The notes under the pieces: generated by a model | What the model was told of the DNA's origin: nothing | Seen by the model: only the letters and a program-made list of their open reading frames with translations | The model's database searches: none | Program-made: the position numbers and the translations under genes | Shown: piece after piece, positions 1-13,592 of the stretch | Numbering within the stretch: position 1 is the first letter of the stretch | How the letters are laid out: each line of letters begins with the position of its first letter | NCBI GenBank assembly: GCA_003586115.2 | Contig: QVOM02000115.1 | Coordinates: 4,810,494 to 4,874,493, forward strand | Direction: 5' to 3' | Length of the DNA: 64,000 nt | From: Salvator merianae | Taxonomy: Eukaryota > Chordata > Lepidosauria > Squamata > Teiidae

Positions 1-2346
1 AGCCTAGTGATTCTTTTATTTGTAATAGAGCAGCAGCTTTTAATCAATTAAGGTCATTATGTGACGACAGCCATCAGCTAAACAGTGTGTTCAAATTGTA
101 TTACAAAACTATTGCAATGTATAAGGCTAATATTACAATATGTAACTGATATCATGAAGAAATAAAGTTGACTCAACAATTCTTGCTTTTCCAAAAAAAA
201 CCCCAACAACTTAAAATTAAATGAAAGCAATTAAATAAGAAAATAAATACAAGATAATGTTAGAAATATCTGCTTCATTTTGAAGAAGATTTTAAATGTT
301 TATAGGATCAACTGAATTATATTAATCTATACCAAGTATTTGTAATCAGGTCATTGCTCCTTCAACTATGTAGCAAGGGAGGGGATACAAACCAAAGGCC
401 AGTTATGGCCAGTAAAACTCTTCCACTGATATCTGAACATTAGTTCAAACATATGAAGCTTTTCCTGCATTGAACTTCCTGTTCCCATCAGCCTGAGGCA
501 GTGGGAACTAAAAGGAAGGATCGCAAGATACTTGCCCACTCAAACACTAAAACCGATAGAATGCAGAATATCTTCTCACTGATTCTGTTTTCCAGCAGGC
601 ATGGAAAATGTGTGCTTTTGCTGAAGTACCATAGCAGGATGTTTATCTGGCAATCAGCATAAAGGAATTTCATTACTCTCCTGCAAAAGTGCACCTATGT
701 AGACGATATAATCTAGTATGCTTGTGGCATTTGCCACTGCTGTGATACACTTACATTTACACCAAGCAGAGGACTGATGAAAGCATTTCATTACTGTAGT
801 GCTCAGGCATTTGTGGGAGACAAGGGAGACTTAATATCATCCTTGTGCATAAATGAGAGGAAATTATCTTGGAGCATATATAATACGAATACCGAGTTTT
901 AATTAGTGGTGTCTGTGCATAAACAGAATGGATTTCTGTTCATAGAGTGGTAAATCAATCTCTTCTCCTTCCCTCTGTAGACCCTCCATATGCCCAAAAT
1001 TGTGGGGCATGAGTGCAATTTGTTTTCGTCCATTCTCTTTTTTTATTTTTGTTATGCAATATAGAACTGAGTTATGGGAGTCACCACAAGTAACCTAGGA
1101 AGTAATATTCAAGGCTATGCTTTGCAAGATACATACTACACAAACTCAAGAAAGGCAGGGGTGTTTGGAAGTGAATGTGAGTGTGCATGATGTGCTGCTG
1201 AAATAAAAAATAATACATGGGAAAGCCTTAACCTACTAAAAGCTCAGTGTTTTATGGATATTTAAGGCTTCTTCAGGCTTCTTTTCCTTTCATACAATTG
1301 TGAGAAAGAGAAAGGAAAAAAAAAGGTGAAATTAAAACTTATAAGCTTGGCACTTCTGTGATTTATTTGAGAGGGTGTTAATTTCTTACATTATATACAA
1401 AATATCTGCATGACAGCAAATAATGCATTTGGAAAAAAAAAACAAAAATGCATTGCATACATATGCATTTATACATTTTGCTCTGTTTGGTTTGGTTTTT
1501 GTTTTTGTTTTTTTGGTTTCAAGCATACAAATTTAAAAAGCACACCTGTTTTCTGCTAGAACTCACTCTATCTGCATCTGGTATGCCTTTTTAGAGCAAG
1601 ACCCTCTGCTGTGTTAATAAGCTACAAAACAAAAAAAAGGGGGAGCAAAATTGTAACAACCCAAGGAAAACTGCACAGAACAAAAGCTTTAAATCATATG
1701 TTGTGTCTGAGAGTGATAGGTTAAAAGCCTTTTGTTTTCACATTTTAAATTATGCTTTATCATTGCATGATCTGATGCACCCCAAAGAGGTGTGCCACAA
1801 ATGAAAAAAAAAAATTAATGAGAAATACAGAGATTAGAAAGGCAATTGCAGAAATCAGAGTAACATGTCTGCCCTGATGGAATGTGAATTCCTAAGTACT
1901 CAGCTTTTTATACTTCATTGTTTTCTTGATATGCAGATTTTGCTTGGGGTCGGCTTGCTAACCCATTTGCTGTATATATGCCATGCAGTTTACCATTTCA
2001 AAAATTAGCTTACATGCCTCTGGAGTCTGTCATTAATATTAAAAGTCATGCGAACTTGAGCTCTTGGTTAAGAAACTTCGCCCATTTGTGTATATAGGAA
2101 CAGTTCTCTTATTGCACTTTCTTTGCTCCATTCTTTGTATTAAAAAAGAAAAAGAGAGAGAGAGAGTCAGGCCAAAATAGTTCATTTATAACATTTGTCT
2201 CGCCTCTTTACATCCTAAAAAAGGAGAAATGAATGGAGGGAGTTCTTAAACTTGAATCTCCAAAAAGGACAGTGTTCCTTCAGCCCTTTCATAATTTCTC
2301 AGCTTGCAGTTTGTTGTCAATAATTTGTCTTTATTTTCTTCTGCAG
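1..2346. other. AT-rich non-coding DNA, no gene seen
   Basis: There are short homopolymer A and T runs and a small GA repeat near 2,154-2,166. No exon, RNA gene or recognised transposon was seen. It is either the last ADAM23 intron or sequence past the gene. Confidence 0.6.
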
Positions 2347-2408
2347 TGATGAATTCTCTGTACAGCTACTACAAAAAGCCACCATGTCCAGAATCCAGTA
2401 ATGCACAG
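2347..2408 (+). other. Exon-like segment on the plus strand, unidentified
   Basis: A 62-bp segment is preceded by a long pyrimidine-rich acceptor (TTTATTTTCTTCTGCAG) and followed by a consensus donor (GTAAGT). One frame is open throughout (phase 1 to 0) and reads MNSLYSYYKKPPCPESSNAQ. The orientation is opposite to ADAM23, as expected for a convergent downstream gene or an antisense transcript. I do not recognise the peptide, and no partner exon was found in the window. Confidence 0.35.
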
Positions 2409-5400
2409 GTAAGTTCTTCCAATGAGTTATTCAGATACCTTGTTGATTTGGATCATATCTTCTCTTTTTGACATTTCTTCCAGTGAAAGAAGAGAGAAAC
2501 AATGAGATAGGGAAACAAGAAATAAATTAGTTTGGTATTAACTGAAAACAAGGCTAGGCAAGCATCACACTGTGGTAAAGGCTCACACTGTGGCACTCCA
2601 TGTGTAAACATGAAAGAGTTCAACTCTGTTGTCAGTTCTTAACGGTTACAGAATATAAAAGTTCTCCTAAATTTATACCTTATTTGAGACAAAACAATGA
2701 TACCGAATTTAAATTTAAAAACCTAGCATACCCAGTGTTCCAATTCTAATGGATGGGTGGACCTATACAACTATATTTTTAATATATATATTAAAAAAAA
2801 ATTAGTGTACTTGACCCACCCTGAGACTTCCAGGTGAAGGACAGGGCAGAAATTTAAATGAATAAATACGAAAACCTGTATACAGTGCTGTTTTACTTGG
2901 TGGTGTTGTCTCCCGCCACAATACAAAAACGTCCTTTGTGTCAGCCTTTACAACAATATGGAATGAGGTAGTTTATGTCTCCATACAGCAGATGCTGAGA
3001 AGCTGCTTGTCAAGAAGAATGGACACCAGCATGTGTTAGTTGCACCATTTCTGCCTTGCTGCTGTTATTGGCAAACAAGAAGATATAAATAAATAAATAA
3101 ACAAACAAATAAACGTCCATTCTCCTTTCATTCCAATACCCTACAAACAGCAAGACATTACAAGGCAACACAAATACTGGATGCAACCTCCCCATAATCT
3201 GGCTTTATGTGGGGCATCAAGCAAGGGGTTCATGCATTTAGTCTTAATGCTGGGCGTGTGCACCACGACCACCACCAAATTATCATGCAGTAAAACATAG
3301 AACAAGATTTCCACAGGTTCCCCTAACATTATGGAATGCAGAGCTTTAGACCTTCTTTACTGCATGGTCCTGCAACTGCTGTTGCAGTGAACAGAACTTA
3401 ATGGGTGGGTTTTCATGGCTTTTTTTCTGAGAAGGTGTCATGTTTTGGATAGTTAGAAAAAGAAAATTTTCAACGGGGTCATTTAAGTAACTCAAGTGGA
3501 CTTTAGCAGATCAGTGTTCCGTACAGTAAATGATTTCACAAGACCATTTTAATTCTCCTTTGTAGACGAAACATTCCTTTAAACAATTTTCACTAATAAT
3601 AGGGATTGTGGTATGCAATTATAAAAATAGTAATGTCATAACTGCTCAGATAGTTCAGTAGTTTTGAAATTTGAGGTTTTGAAAAACAAAAACAACTTAA
3701 AATACAAGGCATGCTAGACAGATAGTAATTATCAGCAAATACAATTTTGTGAGTAAGTTATGTTCCTTTTCATCTGTATATTGACTCTACATTGCACTGA
3801 AAAAAAAACTTTACTTAACTCAGTAAGTGCATAGTTAACTGAGTGTAGTATTTTGTACATTTAGATGTACAGGTTGTTACTGCTGTACGTGCTTTGAAAC
3901 ACTGCTATACTTTGAAACAAGACCCATAGAATTTAGTGGGACTTACTTTTGAGTCCTTTAAGGGGAATATATGAAACTTTTCAGAATTTAGTATATATAT
4001 TGAAGATTTAGATTTTAACAAAATGTCTGTACTATGTTTTCATATCTCACTGTGCTTTTTATGTTGAGGAAAATGGAAGCTTCAGCCACTCGTGTAACCA
4101 AAAGCTGATTGCATGGATACACTCATGAAGCTTCTTCCACAAGGATATAGAACTACCTTGAAGGGATGTACATAAACTTGTAGTAGTAGCTTGGTTATGC
4201 CCTGAGTTATCACAGTTTGGCTAGCTTAGATGCAAACTGCAATCCGAAACGACCCAGCAACTATCAGATCTGAGCTCTGCTTGGTTCAATACATTTCAGA
4301 GGTGCTGAGGAGGAGAGTGATGGAGGGACTCAAACTGAACAGGTTTTAGTAGGGAGGGAAGGGAAAACTGTGCTGTTTTTGTTTTTCAGTGTTCTGACCT
4401 TAAAAGTACAGGGTGGGATGCAATGCAAATAATAGATAATTGCTACCAAACAGCTGATAGGTTTATTTTGGAGAATGACCTAGTGAATGACACCAGCAAC
4501 CCACAGTTCAGACAGTCAGCTGAACTGAGCCAAACTGGGTACTTGGCAGCTTGGACCAAACTGAACAGGAAAAAAAAACTGTTTATGTACACTGTGGTTT
4601 GTTTCCAGGAAAATGACAGGGATCAACCATCATAGAAAGCAGGGATATGCTTTCTATCATGGAGAACTTTGGGAATGGATTCTGAAACAAATCTTTTACA
4701 GTGTACCATGAATTCAATTCGAATTCCAAATTTCGTTATTTTACAATTATATAAACTGGTTAACATTGTACTGCTAATGACAGTGTGCTAATATAATAAT
4801 GACTTCAGATCACACAGATGAAAAAGAGTCATTTTTAGAGATGCTTTCTTGCCCTGTCTTGCCCTTTCTTGCCCCCTCTTGGCACTACTTGAAGCTTTCA
4901 TTTTTCATCTGATGTTCATTCAAGTACAGCGGTAACAATCCTTAAGTTAACAATTGTACAAAGATACAGTTCTTCCGTGCTACACTACAATGGTTGTTTT
5001 TTATCCACAACAGTTTCCACATTCAGATACAAACCCTCAACAGTGTGATCCTAGCCATGCCTAATCATGTCAGTCACATTTATTTCAACGAGTTTTTTTC
5101 CAAAATGAGTTATGTACAGGATTGTAGTTTATGTCAAATACCAGCCTGGTAATAAAGGCTGGCCGTGTGATTTCTCCTAAAAAAATCAACTGACCACATC
5201 CAAGTTCAGACCTGGAGTCCATTCCCTCATTCATGCACATTTCATAATCACTAAAATCATTATAGTCAGTTTTCATGTGAGCTTGCATAACATTACAGCT
5301 TTTACTGTGTTCACATTCAGATGGTCACGGAGGTCACCCACAGGGCTTCAAGAGCTTCTACCTAGGGTGGGCATTTACATGTCTCCCTGCCTTGAATCCT

Positions 5401-5623
5401 CCATTGCCTCCTTGAGGCAGAGGAGAGCCATTGCAAGATGACTTGACCTTGCACAGGCCAGCGAATTTCCATATTGCATAGACACTCATGTCCCCAAGTC
5501 AACTTGAGGCAGGGACAGTACACAGTTTCACCTCGAATTAGTACTACCTATTCTCACCCATGTGCCATTTCCTTTAGCTTTCCCTTTAGCTTCCTTCATC
5601 TCACCAGCCACAATGGCTACCAG

Positions 5624-5793
5624 CAGGCCCGTAGCCATCTCCATATATATGGACAGGCATCACAAATTTGGGGGTGAATGAGTAATATGTCACATTTTTC
5701 TGTAACAATTTTACATTCAGAATTAAACATTTTGGGGGTGAGCAAAAAATTGGGGGGGCAGCCCCCTTCTGCCCCCCCCCGGCTATGAGGCTG
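5624..5793. mobile_element. hAT-like non-autonomous element (170 bp) with 8-bp TSD
   Basis: The element has imperfect terminal inverted repeats, CAGGCCCGTAGCC at the left against CAGCCTCATAGCC read from the right. It is bounded by a perfect 8-bp direct repeat GCTACCAG at 5,616-5,623 and 5,794-5,801. CAG-type ends with 8-bp target duplications are characteristic of the hAT superfamily. There are G and C homopolymers inside and no transposase. Confidence 0.85.
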
Positions 5794-7628
5794 GCTACCA
5801 GTAACCACTGTAAATCATATCAAAAGGTTCAGAACACTATGAACTTCCTATTTTTTAAATATTCTGACTGCCTAAGCCATTACTTCTGAGTCATTTCTAG
5901 AGAGAGTACAATCAGTTTATAAAGTATAAAAGTACTTTATAACTGAAGTCCGAGAAGGGCCAAAAAAGAATGCAGTCATATTTTGCATGGCAAAACAGGA
6001 AATAAAATCCTTTTTTCCTCATCAGATTTGGATACTGTGCGTGCTTTACCTCAAGCAGTGTCTCTGTGATGCCACCCACCCTACAGAACGGCCTTTCCCT
6101 TCACACTGTGACTGGATACATTCCTTCCTGTTGACCTTCTCCCAACTCACTGTCTCTACCTTTTTTTCTTTGGTAAAGTTGCTGTTTTAATTGTTCTTTC
6201 TACAAACTGCTTCTATTTTTTATGAGAAGTGGTATATAACTATTTTAAGTAAACAAAGGCGGTAATCATACTGATGCTATATGTAAGAAAATATTCCAAA
6301 CTAACATCTCATTCTTAATCCCAATTTTTAAAATTATTTCAGTATGCTAGCCATTTGGACCATTTCATTCTCCATAGAAAACCTAAACTCATAGGTCTTA
6401 CACACAGTGGACTACAGAATATAACAAACAACTTAGTTTTGTCCTCTGACCTCCGTGAAGCCTTAATTTATTGTATAAAGGCAGCATGACTGAGTAAGCT
6501 TCTTTCCAAACATCATATAATAATATTTGCAGCAAATGTTGGAAGGGGAGAAGTGGATTCCACACTGTACCTGCCAAGGTGCACAACTGAGATGGAGTGC
6601 ATTCTAACAATACCTACACAGAAGTAATTTTCATTCTTTCAGTGGTGCTTACTTTAGGGATGGTGAAATGAAGACTGCAGTTTTAAGGTTTGTCTTGCAT
6701 TGCAACTGTATATGATGTTTATATGATGAAAAATCACAGTTCATATTGATGTGAGACACTGAATATGAGTCAGTGTATGTCTTTCATATTCTCAGTATTA
6801 TTTTAAATCCACCTTGGATAGTCTGTTAATATAAATTAGTCATCAAAAGTTTATGACACCTTAAATCAATGAAAATTTAATGAGAAGAGTGTGAAAAATG
6901 TATAGTAAACACTATGTTGTACGTAGGATGCCTAGCTAGGCAAAGGTTAGTTTTATAATTTTGTTTCTTGATATCACCTCCTAACATGTTTTCAACACAT
7001 CCTGAAAACATGAAAAGAACTAATCAGTCATTACACTGATTTGATCAGCAAAATATGACAACTGAAAATGCTATGTAGCTTGCTCCATCTTTAGTTTGTC
7101 CATGTGCATATCTATTTTCTTAATGCTGTTTAACAACACTGTAGCATGTCCTGGTTGGTTCAATTTTATCTAGGCTGGTACTTGATAACAAGTGAGGAAA
7201 AGGAAGAGGACCTTACTACCAAGAGGAAAAATGCATGACTCCACTCCCACTCACAAATCCAAGACGAAGCAAACTGTTGTGTTGGCGTCACCATATGCCA
7301 ACAGAGTATCCATATAGAAAAATTAGAAAGAAATATGAGGTCAGACAGGATGTGTGTGTATGGGGTGGGGAGATCAGTTAACTAGCAAATTTGCACCATA
7401 GCAGAAACTATTAGCTATGAAATGTATCACTTGAAGAGACACACCTAAACTAAACTTACTAAGTGAAATTCACAAGCTAGATTTGGCTGCAAGTTTTACA
7501 TTTGGACTTGTGGTAAAGACTGCAAATGTTTTCAAGTTGATGGAAAAAAACACTACAGAGACTGTACATCAGGGTTAGTCCTTATATTTCAATTTTGGAC
7601 AGGTTCCTGTGTCATGAGACAGTGCATG

Positions 7629-7725
7629 TCTTCCCTCCCTCCCTCCCTCCCTCTCTTCCTCTCTCCTTCCTTCCTTCCTTCCTTCCTTCCTTCCTTCCTT
7701 CCTTCCTTCCTTCCTTCCTTCCTTC
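7629..7725. repeat. CCCT/CCTT tetranucleotide microsatellite
   Basis: Compound (CCCT)n then (CCTT)n tract of about 97 bp. It creates an antisense GRKE-repeat open frame that is not a gene. Confidence 0.97.
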
Positions 7726-8156
7726 GCCTCACTAATAAGGATATCAATGCAGACTAAAAGGTACTTCTTGGTCTTGGATATTCTTGGAGACAAAATTCTG
7801 TACCACAAGAACACACAGCATGTAGCTGCATTTTGCTACCAATTAAAGTCAGGGTGTATTGGGCCAATTTCTCTCCTGTTACAAAGAAAGAGGTAAACAT
7901 TTGATTATGGCTGTCTTTGCCACTGTGCACTGATGAGAGATTTTGTTCATGCCCAATATCAATACTTCTATCCATACATTATTTCATTTTAATATTAGAA
8001 ATTAGAATTTTAAAATGCATAAAAACATCTTTGAATTGCTCACTGGCCTGAACACATAGATCAAACTTGAGCTGCAAATACAAAAGTTAAAATAAAAGTG
8101 GACTTCAACTGAGTGCAGAGGATCTGCTCTGAGGCTGAGGGTCCTTCTAACCAGTG

Positions 8157-8632
8157 TACTAAGGGTCTCCTTTCTGCACATTAGGGTGGAGTATGAGAGG
8201 CTCTGCCCACCATTAGTATCCACACAGGACAAATCATGATCCAAATCAAGAAGTTTCTGATCCAGATCACCAGGGCAACTGATTTATCAGGTCCACTGGT
8301 GTACTAGTAGCAGTGAATCCAGATCACAGAAGCATGCAGAAGATGCACACTTCTATGACCTTGATTAACACGGGAGACCCATTTTGGTGGTGGACCAAAT
8401 TGTGCTACCAAAATGAGTCCTCTGGGGGTTCCAAGACAAGGAACTTTAGTTCCTGACTGCTGGAGTTTTGGAGGCCAGTTCTAAAGCTCACACAAGGTCC
8501 AGGACCAGCATGAGAGCTAGGCTGGAACAGCTATCACCATGCAGAAAGTGCTTTTCCAGCACAGAGTGATCGGTCCTAGCTTTGGGACAGATCGGAGGTT
8601 CAGATGCACGCACAGGTAAGTACAGAAAGTAC
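8157..8632. mobile_element. Non-autonomous DNA transposon copy, CTTTCTGCAC-end family
   Basis: The left end contains CCTTTCTGCACATTAG and the right end GGTAAGTACAGAAAG. The interior shares phrases with other copies in the window: GAGGCTCTGCCCACC, a GATCCAGATCAC-like motif, and a segment around CCCATTTTGGTGG. No coding capacity; terminal bases are approximate. Confidence 0.6.
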
Positions 8633-10681
8633 CATAGGCTGTGTTCACACACAGTTATAAAAGAAGACGAAAAAGAAGAAGCCCCTTTGAAGCGGCTTAG
8701 AGATGATTTGCAGGTGGGATGGTTCACATTCCAGTTTGTCCCTCCCCCTCTGATGAACATTCTAGGCTAGAAAAGGTGGATTAAAAGTGGGGTGAGAACA
8801 TGAGGGCTGCACACTACTCTCTCTAAGGCACTTTTGAGCCTTTTTTTTTTGCTATGTGTGAATGCAGTCCAAGTATGATTAAACACTTTAGACAGCAATA
8901 CGTGAAGTAAGAAATATATGACCATTTAGGAAATTTATAAGGAAAACTCATGAAATTAAACTATTTATAGGAATGGTTCTCATTCAGAAAATCATCACAT
9001 GAACACAGCTTCTACTATTAAAACAAATCAACCAAACTAAAAATTGTTTCAATATATAAGCACTTTCCTTTGTGAGAGCCTTGATGCTCTCTTGCACAGA
9101 GACTTCCTATGGCAACCCCCCACAACCCATGTTTCCACTCTATCATCTTCCACCACTGGCCACACCAGTATTCCATCACATTCTTTTCCAAAGGATCTGT
9201 TCATTCTTAGAAGTGACTTTTCTGAAGTTCAGGGGCTGCAGTGGAACAAGGGATTAAGAAAAATCTCCCACATAAGTGGCCTTTGCCTACACAAACCTGG
9301 TTCCAAACCCAAGGATGTTTGAAAAAAATATGAAGAGCATTTGTTATTTGACCTCCATAGTAGCCTGCTTGTTCGGACCCAATTCGGAGAGTGTATTAAT
9401 TCCCCAAAAATCTTGATGTAAACACACCCTTTTACTTTGTACTGAATTGATTATTTATTCCTATCATATCAGTAATCATTCTAGGCTTTTAAATAAGCCT
9501 CACACATATTAAGTAAAACAGAAAAATATGACAGGATCTAGGCCTACCTGGGCTAGGCCTTTTGCATATACTGATTTATTTTTCCAATTTATCCCAAAGA
9601 AACATGCACTTCAAGCTGTGAGCTAGGCGAGGCCATTGTATTTGAGGTTCTGCTACAGAATAAATTATCTTAATACCAACACAGAACTGTAATATTACTT
9701 ATTTTAATATTCTATTTAGGCAACCATTCAAATAGCTTTAAGCTAAATAATGTTTACAAATGACACACAGGATGCAAAGTTTTATCTAAATGTAATTCAT
9801 AATAATTAAAGAGAAGGAAAACCTTAAATACACCAAAATAATGAAATAGCATATATATAAAATAAAAGGTTACCTTTCTTTTTTATGGCTGTGCCTCATT
9901 TTTTTCTTAATAAATGTCCTGTCTCATCTATTTTTATAGTAGACCTAGTGGATGATAACATTCAAGCACTTTGTATATTGTGTTTAACACTCCGAAAATT
10001 TAAGAACATAAATATTTTTTCCGGATCAGGACAGTGCCCATCTAATATGACCGCTTTCTCTCATCATGGACAGTCAAATTAAGGTGATTAAAATTGCAAA
10101 TTTACAAATTAAAAATGAATACTGTCTATTTCGCTAACTTTTTATATGCTGAGATCAATAATTAGTCATGTTTGTACATGCTCACTGATAGTAGTTTTAT
10201 CTTCAATTATCAACATAACTGAAATAAATGTTTTGTTCTATTATGGAAAGCCAATCACATGGAATTTCAAAACATACATACCCAGGGAAAAATTGCTACA
10301 TAAAGAGCTAATGAGCACACCTTAAGGATTTCAATGGAAATATATTAATTATAGGTTGAATCTTCTTGGAGGCATGAATGAAGCATGCCTGGTTAAAGGG
10401 AGTGAGTTTTAGGTCCTAACCAGGCAAGCAGGTGAAACAGATGTGACTCGTCACTAAAGCGAAAGATTCCCAGTCTGTTTTAGCTGGGTGCACAGAAACA
10501 GCACCAGATTCTACATATCAGGTAGACTGGCCCAGGTGTTCAGTGCTGTCTGCACACCAGCACCTGGGTCAGCCTACCACTGGAAAACAAGTGGGAGAGT
10601 GCTTCAAAGCAGTCTCCTGTGGGTTCAGGCTTCAAAGCCATTTTCTCACTGGAGCCCACTCTATGACACAGTAGATAGGGG

Positions 10682-10887
10682 CTAGATATTAGAAAAAAAC
10701 TTTCTCACAGTAAGGGCAATCAGTCATTGGAACAGGTTACCACAGGAGGTGGTGGGCTCTCCTTCGCTGGAGGTCTTCAAGGAGAGGCTGGACAGACATC
10801 TGTCTGGGATGGTTTAGTGAATCCCGCATTTAGCAGGGGGTTGGACTTGATCAGCCTAGAAGTCCCTTCCAACTCTCTGATTCTATT
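10682..10887 (+). mobile_element. CR1 LINE 3' end
   Basis: The segment reads through AACAGGTTACCACAGGAGG, GGTCTTCAAGGAGAGGCTGG and GGGGGTTGGACTTGATCAG and ends CTCTGATTCTAT. This is the well-known 3' end of CR1 retrotransposons in birds and reptiles. It is strongly 5'-truncated, as most CR1 copies are. Confidence 0.9.
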
Positions 10888-11173
10888 TCACATTCCATGA
10901 GGACATGGTGTTCCACAGGAAGCATAGTTTCCCAATAGAGCAGTCCAGAATGCAGAGCAGACATTCCCCAGGAGATGTTGGCCTGGGCCAGCAACCCTGT
11001 GCAGATCCTGCCAATGTCATTTGTGCAGACCTTCCAAACATGTCACATTAAAAGGATGTGGGGTGCTCCAAAACATACATTTCAGTAGAGGCATTTCTAG
11101 TGTACCTCTATTTCAGTTTTACCCTTAATGTATTTATTAATGCTGAACAGCAGAATAACTTGACTACACAGGG

Positions 11174-11213
11174 TATCTATCTATCTATCTATCTACACAC
11201 ACACACACACACA
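11174..11213. repeat. CTAT then AC microsatellite
   Basis: Compound tract of about five CTAT units followed by about nine AC units. Confidence 0.95.
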
Positions 11214-12395
11214 TTTAACAAGGGTACCTCTCAGTAAATGTTTTTAATGTCTGTGTATGGTTCCATGTCATGAAAGGTCTCAAGCACTCAAATATTTGGT
11301 GCCTTCTAGGAAATAGATCCATGCATGTCCATGTACTTGGCCTTCTGAGAGAACATGGATTCTTCCACTGCCAGAAGACTCAAGCGAGCTAAGAGTATCT
11401 ACCTATGGGCTGTAAAGACCTTTAGAGGACCAAATGGTCAACAGCTGGCCTGGCCTGATCATGCCCAATTAATAGGACTGGCACACATAAAGGAAGAAGG
11501 GGATGAGGCCATTAGTGCAAGGGGAGAGTCCATGGGAATAAGCAGCGGAGGGGAAGCCACAGACATGCGACGGGAGGCTGTAGGCCTGAGGAGTGAATGG
11601 GGTGTGTGTGTACTGGCATGGTAGAGAAACAATGAAGCCACAGGTGCAAGGGAGGGGTCATCAAATCCAAATGGCTGTCCAGTTCTACTTTGGGAGGTGA
11701 ACAGTTCACTTGGTGCCTAGTTCAGGTTTATTGCACATCTCTAAGTACTTTGACAGAAATATGTGCACATAGATTGTGTTTCTTATGTTACAGCACATGG
11801 ATTCAAACCATTTTACTGACAAAATACTTCCTTCTTCAAGCAGTCCCTATTTTGCATCCTCCTATGGAAATTATTTCAGTGATCTTTCTTTTAAAAACCT
11901 ATTTCATATTTACCCTTATCACTGATTACTTACAATCACATTTCATAACACCTTAACAGATGTGATAGATTAAGGAATAACTCCTAGAAGTTTAAACTTA
12001 GAATTATAAAAACATTTAGGAAATAATTTTATGTGGATGCATCCATTTCATATTCAGAAACAGCATACTTCTCTTACAATGAATCATTCATTTTTGTCAT
12101 CCTGATACACTGAGAAAATTATAGGTGGAAAGCCTGCTGTGAAGACAGCGGGTGGGAAAGAGAAGAGGAAATATAGCACTCTCCCCTCTGTTGATGCTTC
12201 TTCCATTTACATTTGTCTTTTTCCAAAGTTGGTTTTCACTTTTTAAAAATGGCAGTGGAGTTTAGTTACACACATCTGTATCTCATGCAAACTTTAATAT
12301 TAGAACCTGCAATGTCAAAAACTCATTCTGTTCACAGAAACCTAGGGCTTTCTGTATTTACCATCATTGTCCTCTTCTGTCTGTACACTGGTACG

Positions 12396-12790
12396 GATTA
12401 GAGAGGCTCCACCCACTGCTAGTATGGTCTGTCCACACCAGATGGAGGTCCCTCATCTGGATCACCGATAGAACTAGTGGGGCTTAATCTGGAACACAGA
12501 GACATGCTCACAGGGGGTGGAGCATTTTAGCAGTGCAGTTTTTGCACCACTGAAATAGGTCCCCCAGAGGCTCTGAGGCTAGAAATTTCCATTCCTAGCT
12601 GTCAGAGCCCTTGGCAGTCAGCTCCAAAGCTCGTGCAAGCATTGGGCTGGTGTGGGACTGGGCTGGAACAGCATAGCTGTGCAGATGGTGTTGTTCCAAA
12701 CCAAGCCTTGCCATGATCCGGATCAGAGGGCCTTGCATAATCCAGATCCACTGTACCAGATCATAGCAAGATAAGTCCCAAAGTCTCTTT
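12396..12790. mobile_element. DNA transposon copy, CTTTCTGCAC-end family (ends degraded)
   Basis: The interior matches the copies near 8.2 and 44.6 kb: GAGAGGCTCCACCCACTG at the left, then CATCTGGATCACCG, a GGCAGTCAGCTCCAAAGC segment and CATGATCCGGATCAG. The usual terminal repeats are not intact. Confidence 0.5.
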
Positions 12791-13501
12791 CTCCCTATGT
12801 CCCTGTCTTTGGTTTAAATGTAGCTAAGGAAAAACATTGGAGTAACTCCCTCACACCCAGCTTCCAAAAGAGAAGATCATGACATGTTTTGTATTATAAC
12901 TGATATTACTGTGGCAGCAGCCATATAACTTCCTGTTCAAGTCTTGTTCTAAAGGTCAGTTCAAACAGACAGCAACGTATCATTTCCTCCTCAAATGCAG
13001 GAAGAAGACTGCTGACAAATTCGTACAGAAGCAACAACAGAAGTCACGTCTCCATATTGAGACTTTGCACAAAATTGGACAACTGAGGTAGTCCATTACC
13101 AGTTGCTCCAACCAGCTGTATAAATCTCCCACAGAGGCACCAGTTCTTAAAACTGCCCTTTACACTGCATTTTAAGAAAGGGATTTCCGGATTTAATTTC
13201 AAAATGTGTCTTTAAATTTCTGTGTTAACTCAGACTTCTTACAGAGTGATTATAGTAACACTGCTATGTGTTTGTTCCCTTATAAACATTCACTACAGCT
13301 GATAGATTCTTAAATATTCTAATTTTACTCTCACAACTTTGCATCCTGGTGAAAAATTTTCACATTTTAATGGATATTTTGGTCCTTCATTAAATATGGA
13401 TTTAATTAAAACATCATGTAGCAGGAACTCAAAGTTTAGTGATGTAAGCAGAAGAGAGATATGCCATAGCCACTGAAGAGAAGACATGCGGCATTGCTTA
13501 C

Positions 13502-13592
13502 TTAAAGCCCCATCCTGTCCCCCCAAGGACAATAGCTGCTACCAGGATGGCACCAGCGATGGAACCTATTATAAGATTGGTGGCGCTAGGAC
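13502..13592 (-). CDS. ADAM23: ADAM23 transmembrane exon (alpha-type)
   Basis: This 91-bp exon (phase 1 to 2) encodes [20 protein letters not shown] then VLGGTGWGF, the canonical ADAM23 membrane span, ending two bases into the Lys codon that starts the cytoplasmic tail. The acceptor is TCACAG and the donor GTAAGC. The following short tail exon was not seen in the 13.5 kb to the left. Confidence 0.95.

Larger units (their letters stand above)
2409..13501. other. Presumed last ADAM23 intron (toward missing tail exon)
   Basis: The donor of the alpha transmembrane exon opens into this stretch, but no tail exon was found. It holds the tail of an L2-like LINE near 2,790-2,870, AAAT repeats near 3,085-3,115, one hAT-like element, a CCTT microsatellite, DNA-transposon copies near 8.2-8.6 and 12.4-12.8 kb, a CR1 end and a CTAT/AC microsatellite. 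No gene was seen in the remainder. Confidence 0.6.

Noticed and set aside
7575..7814. Open frame with GRKE repeats on the minus strand
   Set aside because: It is the antisense reading of the CCTT microsatellite, with no conserved protein.
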